Source of the DNA: Bacteroidota bacterium
Lineage (GTDB): Bacteria; Bacteroidota; Ignavibacteria; UBA10030; BY39
Reading direction: 5' to 3'
Length of the DNA: 38,801 nt
NCBI GenBank assembly: GCA_030017895.1
Contig: JASEGV010000024.1
Span: 1-38,801, forward strand
Shown one piece after another: positions 34,498 to 38,801 of the stretch (its first letter is position 1; each line of letters opens with the position of its first letter). Both the position numbers and the translations under genes were made by a program. A model generated the notes under the pieces. It did no database searches, was not told the DNA's origin, and was given only the letters and a program-made list of their open reading frames with translations.

Positions 34498-34526
34498 TTG
34501 CAACTTACAATATTGTAAGTTACATT
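34498..34526 (+). promoter_or_regulatory. Promoter with a perfect palindrome filling its spacer
   Basis: TTGCAA (34498-34503), 17 bases, TACATT (34521-34526). The perfect 20-bp palindrome AACTTACAATATTGTAAGTT (34502-34521) spans the spacer exactly from the end of the -35 to the start of the -10 element. Extra half-sites CTTAC (upstream, twice) and GTAAG (downstream) surround it. This is the expected position of a dimeric repressor site. It would control the ATPase remnant and the type IIG gene. No candidate regulator gene lies beside it. Confidence 0.6.
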
Positions 34527-34548
34527 AGTGTAAGAAATTTGAGAAACT

Positions 34549-35588
34549 ATGCGAAATCCTTTCATATATGGCAAGATTGCAGTTGGTGAAACATTCACTA
34601 ATCGCGAATCGGAACAAAAACGGCTTTTCGATAACATAGGTTCACATATCAACAGCATTCTGATCTCTTTAATGTGCGAAGCGAACAGGAGTTCTATGCT
34701 CAACTCACGAGAGAAATTCTTCGCGTCTCCTTCTCAAAGTGGGAGGAGCGGATAGAAAGCGCAAAACGCTTGTTCAAGCGTATCACACCAAAATTCAGCG
34801 TTGGCATCGATCCCGGAAATGACTTTTCGGTTTCATTTGATTGGCAAGAAGTAGAAAAATCCGCAGATGAAATTCTCGATCTACCAGAAACGGTGAGCAA
34901 AAAAAGAAACATCCAGCTTGTGATTTGTCTTGATGAGTTCCAAAATGTAGGCTACTTCAACAATCCTCTTATGTTCCAGAAAAAACTGCGTGCGCACTGG
35001 CAGCATCACACACATGCTACATATTGTTTGTACGGAAGCAAGCGCCAAATGATGACTGAACTGTTTGAGGAAAAGTCTATGCCGTTTTACAAGTTCGGCG
35101 ACGTGATGTTCCTGGAAAAGATCCCAGAAACGTATTGGGTCCCGTTTATCAGGTCAGGGTTTAAAAAGACAGGAAAGCGCATAGACGAAAACCTTGCCGC
35201 CTGCATTGCGCAAGAGATGGAGAATCATCCGTACTTTGTGCAACAATTCTCTCACACCATCTGGAGCAACACCGATAAGAATTGCACCGAAGGTGATTAC
35301 CGCTCCTCCCTCAACGCACTTCTTACCCAACACGGAATTCTGTTCCAGCGCGAAGTTGACGGGTTAACAAATCCACAGCTCAACTTCCTGAAGGCGCTAT
35401 GCAACAACATTACACATTTCAGCGCGGCAGAAACCCTGCAGACATACAAGCTTGGAACATCAGGCAACGTAAATCGCATCAAACAATCATTGGTAAGTAA
35501 AGAGGTGCTCGATATAACACCACAGCGTATTGAGTTCATCGACCCTCTATTCAAAGTATGGTTCTCCACTGTGTACATGAAACAGTAG
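34549..35588 (+). pseudogene. AAA ATPase (ATPase_2-like) with deleted P-loop and frameshift
   Basis: The 5' part (34549 to about 34667) encodes a typical family start, MRNPFIYGKIAVGETFTNRE and then QKRLFDNIGSHINSILIS, where the Walker A (P-R-R-x-G-K-S-S) should follow. Instead the sequence jumps at about 34668, in another frame, to F-N-V-R-SEQEFYAQLTREILR, which in relatives lies some 25-35 residues further on. The rest is intact to the stop: Walker B-like QLVICLDEFQNVGYF, the sensor region YGSKRQMM and a C-terminal winged-helix-like part ending FIDPLFKVWFSTVYM. The lesion removes the ATP-binding loop, so function is very likely lost. A GTG at 34674 could still start the 3' fragment. Such ATPases often accompany defence genes. 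Confidence 0.8.
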
Positions 35589-35613
35589 GTGCTGATTTCT
35601 ATTATTTGATAAA

Positions 35614-38600
35614 ATGCTTTTTAATAAAATAAATACAATTAAGAAAATTATCGAAATTCTAGACTCTGTCGATTATTCAAAGTATAGTCGCGCACAGAAT
35701 TATGAAAGATATGATATAGAAGCGCATGCTGATGAACGAAAACTAATTCAACCTATTCTATTCACAAAATTCCTTGAACAGGTTCTTGGTTTTAAGTTAG
35801 GCGAAACAGTCTGGGCTGAACAAAGTGAAGAAGGAAACGTTCCAGATTTTCTTCCTGTTGATACTTACACTCACTCATTCCTTTTCGACACGAAATCGAC
35901 CGCTGCCACAGAGCAGACGATTAAGAAGCACATCCCTCAAATTAGACGATACATCCGTTTCTACAAAGTCCGATATGGTGTTTTGACGAACATGAGAGAA
36001 GTAGATGTCTATACCGAGGATTCGCATGATGAGTTACCCGAATTCAATTTTAATTTTTTGACACTTTACAAAGACTTCAAGCATAACAAAAAGACCATTC
36101 TTGAGAAAGAAAATACTAAAAAATTTATTCACTTTGTAGAGACCTTCTCGTTCTGTCCATTAGATGTGGAAAAGAAAATCCAGCGAATTTGCAAAAGTTC
36201 CGCTTGGATTGGTAATGAAACTCTAAAGGTAGATCACCTCACACGAAAATTAAAACAAATCGTAGAATGGTTTGAACAAGATGCATTAAACCAAAAAACA
36301 AACGTTGAGCTTTTCGTGGAACATAACCCTGATTTAGCAAAAGATATAGTGCGGGAGCTTGATTTCATCAGCAAAGAGATTAACAGGTCACTCGCAGATG
36401 CGCAACTATCTGCTACTCCAACGCGCTTGCATGAATATCTAAATGCTTCGCCTAAAACAACTCAGGCAAGATCGATGAAAATTTATTTTTATCGTGTGGC
36501 TTATTTCTCGATGGCACGCATTCTTCTTGCACGCATGTGGGAAGATATCGGCTTCATTGAATCTACTCTCACAGATGGAGGATTCGAGAAATGGTATAAG
36601 AATCTTGGAAAGGAAATCCGTCGCGTACTGAGCCAATCATTCCAATTTGCCGGAGAGAAATACCAATGGTTGTACCGCACGCCAAATAACTACACATGGT
36701 ATGAGCCGAACGAAACGATACTTGTTGATTCACTTTATGAGCTTGCCAACTTTTATCTCGGTGCGTTGAAAGATGATGCGCTGGGAATGATATACGAGCA
36801 AGAGCTTGATATTATAGACAAACAAAATAAAGGACAGTACTACACAGATCGCACTGTTATACGTTTCATGTGGGACCGGGTTGGATTCACGAATAACGAT
36901 GCTTTCTTCCGTGAAGATAAGAAAAAACGAGAACCGAAGAAAATTTTAGATGTTGCCACCGGATCTGGCGGATTTCTAGTTGAAGCAGCACGACGAATAA
37001 GGGAGTTTACAACGCCAAAGGAAAAAATGTTTGAGGATGTGTTAGCAATTCGTACTGCAATACTGTCTGGGATATTTGGAATGGAAATATCTCCCTTCCC
37101 TTATTACATAACAGAAATCAATCTTCTTATTCAACTAACTCCAGTAATTAGAGAAATGTCGATTCGAAAGCAAGCGATAATTAAGGAAGGGACTCCAATA
37201 GCTGTTGTTCAGGGAGATTCACTTACTCTTTACAACGATGCTAAGGAGTTGTTTGTAAAAGAAGAAACAGGAACTTACAACGTCGGAAATCATCTTATCC
37301 GGTTCGGGCGCGACATAGCGAAACAGAAAATCTTTGATAAAATCTACTCATCGAACGATTTTGATTACTGTCTTGCCAATCCTCCTTACATTCGTGAAGA
37401 TGACCACAAAGAATTATTCAGGAGAACAAAGAATCTGCCGATTGGGCGAGAATTGTACCAAGGCAAGATGGACTATTACCATTTCTTCGTCGAGCTTGGA
37501 CTCTCAAAGCTTCGGGATGGTGGAAAACTCTGTTTCATTACTACATCCTACTGGCTGCAGGCAGTTGGGGCAAGCAACTTACGCCAATATATTCTCGATA
37601 ATGCTATCGTCAAAGAAGTTATTGATTTTGGACCGACAAAGCTTTTTGAAAGCGCTAAAGGTCAATTTAACGTTATCTTTTTGATGGAAAAGAAAAACGG
37701 CAAACATAATCTTGATGGAAGAAAGAAAAATACAATCAAAGTTGTACGAGTGAAGGAGCTGTTCTCTCCGAATCTTCAGGACAACATTCCCAAACTTTTC
37801 AAACATCTTTCCGAACATGTTGACAGGAAGGAATATTCTGATAAATACATTGAGGTGTACGACAGCGCAACACAGCAAGGCGATTTAACTGAAAAAGAGT
37901 GGCATTTATTCGTTAATAAAAAACACAAGAAAACGTTGAATGCAATTGAGGAAGCGGGAAAACCGTTGGAAGAATTTTGCACTATCAATCAAGGATTGTT
38001 AAGTGGTGCCGATGTTGTTACGAACAATAACATTGAATTGATTCATCAGAAAAATATTGAAGAATTTAATATTAAAGTTGGTCAGGGTATTTTTTATCTG
38101 GAAGAAAAGGAAGTTGCCGCTTTGCTTTTAGAAGATAAAGAAAAAGAATTTATCAAACCAATCTACAAAGCCTCTGAAATTACGAATTATCTACCTTCTT
38201 CACAATACATGATAGACCTTTTTTGTTTGTATATAAACAAGGACACTGTTGTGAAGAATTATCCTCGAGTTTTCAAACATCTACAAAAATATAAAACGGT
38301 CTTAGAAAATAAGCGCGAGGCACAAGAAGGGAAGTTACCGTGGTACTCAATGCATTGGGCAAGAACCAACGATTTATTTGCTGGAGAAAAGATTATTGTA
38401 TCCAAGTGGCCAGCTTCAAATGATTTTGGTTACAGTGATCAGGATTACTATTCCGATGCAAATACATACCTCATCAAACTCAAGAACCATCCAAAGGAGT
38501 CTCTCAAATACATACTTGGTGTTCTTAATTCCAAAGTTATTGCTTACTACTTTGAGCAGAAGGGTAGCAAGCGCGGCGATAAATATTTCTTCCCCAAAGA

Positions 38601-38790
38601 ATTTTGTAAGACGCTGCCTATAAAACCGATAAAGACAAAAGAAGAACAAAAACTCCATGATAAGATTGTCGAGTTGGTGGATGAGATGATCGAAGAACGG
38701 AAGAAACTTCTGGAGCATACACGTTATATCTCCGATCCCCAGTTTATTAAGGGCAGTTCCAAAAATTCAAATATAAGTTTAGTGTTATAG
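35614..38790 (+). CDS. Type IIG restriction-modification enzyme, second system
   Basis: A 1058-residue single-chain nuclease-methyltransferase. The N-terminal PD-(D/E)XK pattern is VPDFLP (Asp78) and FLFDTKST (Asp92, Lys94). A long helical connector (~150-420) ends in NKGQYYTDRTVIRFMWDRV, the segment before type I/IIG methyltransferase domains. The AdoMet motif is LDVATGSGGFLVEAA (~444) and the catalytic motif NPPYIRED (~589). Residues ~640-1058 hold the target recognition part, with WHLFVNKKHKK, ILGVLNSKVIAYYFEQKGSK and a C-terminal helix. It is unrelated at sequence level to the 15290 enzyme beyond the shared plan. It starts 25 bases after the broken ATPase gene and is complete. Target site unknown. 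Confidence 0.9.
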   Translation: MLFNKINTIKKIIEILDSVDYSKYSRAQNYERYDIEAHADERKLIQPILFTKFLEQVLGFKLGETVWAEQSEEGNVPDFLPVDTYTHSFLFDTKSTAATEQTIKKHIPQIRRYIRFYKVRYGVLTNMREVDVYTEDSHDELPEFNFNFLTLYKDFKHNKKTILEKENTKKFIHFVETFSFCPLDVEKKIQRICKSSAWIGNETLKVDHLTRKLKQIVEWFEQDALNQKTNVELFVEHNPDLAKDIVRELDFISKEINRSLADAQLSATPTRLHEYLNASPKTTQARSMKIYFYRVAYFSMARILLARMWEDIGFIESTLTDGGFEKWYKNLGKEIRRVLSQSFQFAGEKYQWLYRTPNNYTWYEPNETILVDSLYELANFYLGALKDDALGMIYEQELDIIDKQNKGQYYTDRTVIRFMWDRVGFTNNDAFFREDKKKREPKKILDVATGSGGFLVEAARRIREFTTPKEKMFEDVLAIRTAILSGIFGMEISPFPYYITEINLLIQLTPVIREMSIRKQAIIKEGTPIAVVQGDSLTLYNDAKELFVKEETGTYNVGNHLIRFGRDIAKQKIFDKIYSSNDFDYCLANPPYIREDDHKELFRRTKNLPIGRELYQGKMDYYHFFVELGLSKLRDGGKLCFITTSYWLQAVGASNLRQYILDNAIVKEVIDFGPTKLFESAKGQFNVIFLMEKKNGKHNLDGRKKNTIKVVRVKELFSPNLQDNIPKLFKHLSEHVDRKEYSDKYIEVYDSATQQGDLTEKEWHLFVNKKHKKTLNAIEEAGKPLEEFCTINQGLLSGADVVTNNNIELIHQKNIEEFNIKVGQGIFYLEEKEVAALLLEDKEKEFIKPIYKASEITNYLPSSQYMIDLFCLYINKDTVVKNYPRVFKHLQKYKTVLENKREAQEGKLPWYSMHWARTNDLFAGEKIIVSKWPASNDFGYSDQDYYSDANTYLIKLKNHPKESLKYILGVLNSKVIAYYFEQKGSKRGDKYFFPKEFCKTLPIKPIKTKEEQKLHDKIVELVDEMIEERKKLLEHTRYISDPQFIKGSSKNSNISLVL

Positions 38791-38801
38791 ATTTTATCGT
38801 C

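Noticed and set aside
34385-34528. 47-codon open frame after gpsA (starts MKLSVDALQRDVFK)
   Set aside because: No ribosome-binding site, no family resemblance, and its 3' part is the promoter and operator palindrome of the next cassette.
1-38801. CRISPR array or prophage
   Set aside because: No regularly spaced direct repeats with unique spacers and no phage structural, integrase or lysis genes were seen.

Overview
The window is AT-rich bacterial DNA from a Gram-negative member of the Bacteroidota/Chlorobiota/Ignavibacteriota neighbourhood. The evidence is a secreted repeat protein ending in a type IX secretion sorting domain with the Asn-Pro-Phe-Asn-Pro-Ser-Thr motif typical of Ignavibacteria-like genomes, lipid A genes (lpxB, lpxK) and several lipobox lipoproteins. 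The lineage call is inference from style, not from a marker tree.

Layout. (1) 1-3000 is a decayed zone: a tRNA-like element without an anticodon arm, a fragment of a beta-propeller gene, hairpins, an intact FKBP-type prolyl isomerase lipoprotein, and an IS256-family relic with at least two disabling lesions. (2) 3025-5243 is a compact type II restriction-modification operon (beta-class adenine methyltransferase, an unrecognised basic protein, a PD-(D/E)XK nuclease), closed by a bidirectional terminator. (3) 5355-11028, minus strand: a delta-1-pyrroline-5-carboxylate dehydrogenase, then a likely cell-wall recycling pair made of a GlcNAc-kinase-like protein and a lipoprotein fusing a NagZ-like GH3 hexosaminidase to a serine beta-lactamase-fold domain. 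(4) 11161-12836: tpiA, then an AbiEii-type nucleotidyltransferase with an overlapping small partner. (5) 13147-18118: a 14-repeat Ycf48/BNR-like T9SS substrate directly followed by a type IIG restriction-modification enzyme that carries two in-frame palindromic insertions. (6) 18340-34357: a long same-strand run of a GH2-like membrane protein with a changed nucleophile site, smc, a HAD phosphatase, an ICMT-like methyltransferase, lpxB, lpxK, ppdK, queA, ispD, plsY and gpsA, dominated by envelope, lipid and core functions. (7) 34498-38790: a promoter whose spacer is filled by a perfect 20-bp palindrome, a AAA ATPase gene that has lost its P-loop through a deletion and frameshift, and a second type IIG enzyme.

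Themes. Three separate restriction-modification systems, one toxin-antitoxin-like pair and one broken ATPase lie among housekeeping genes. Several promoters share one architecture, TTG, 20 bases, then TATATTT-like (equivalent to TTGnnn-N17-TATATT). Palindromic repeats occur between genes and inside one gene. The least explained items are the GH2-membrane fusion with Lys where the catalytic Glu is expected, the in-frame palindromic insertions, the heptanucleotide repeat encoding a signal peptide, and the operator-like palindrome in the promoter of the last cassette.
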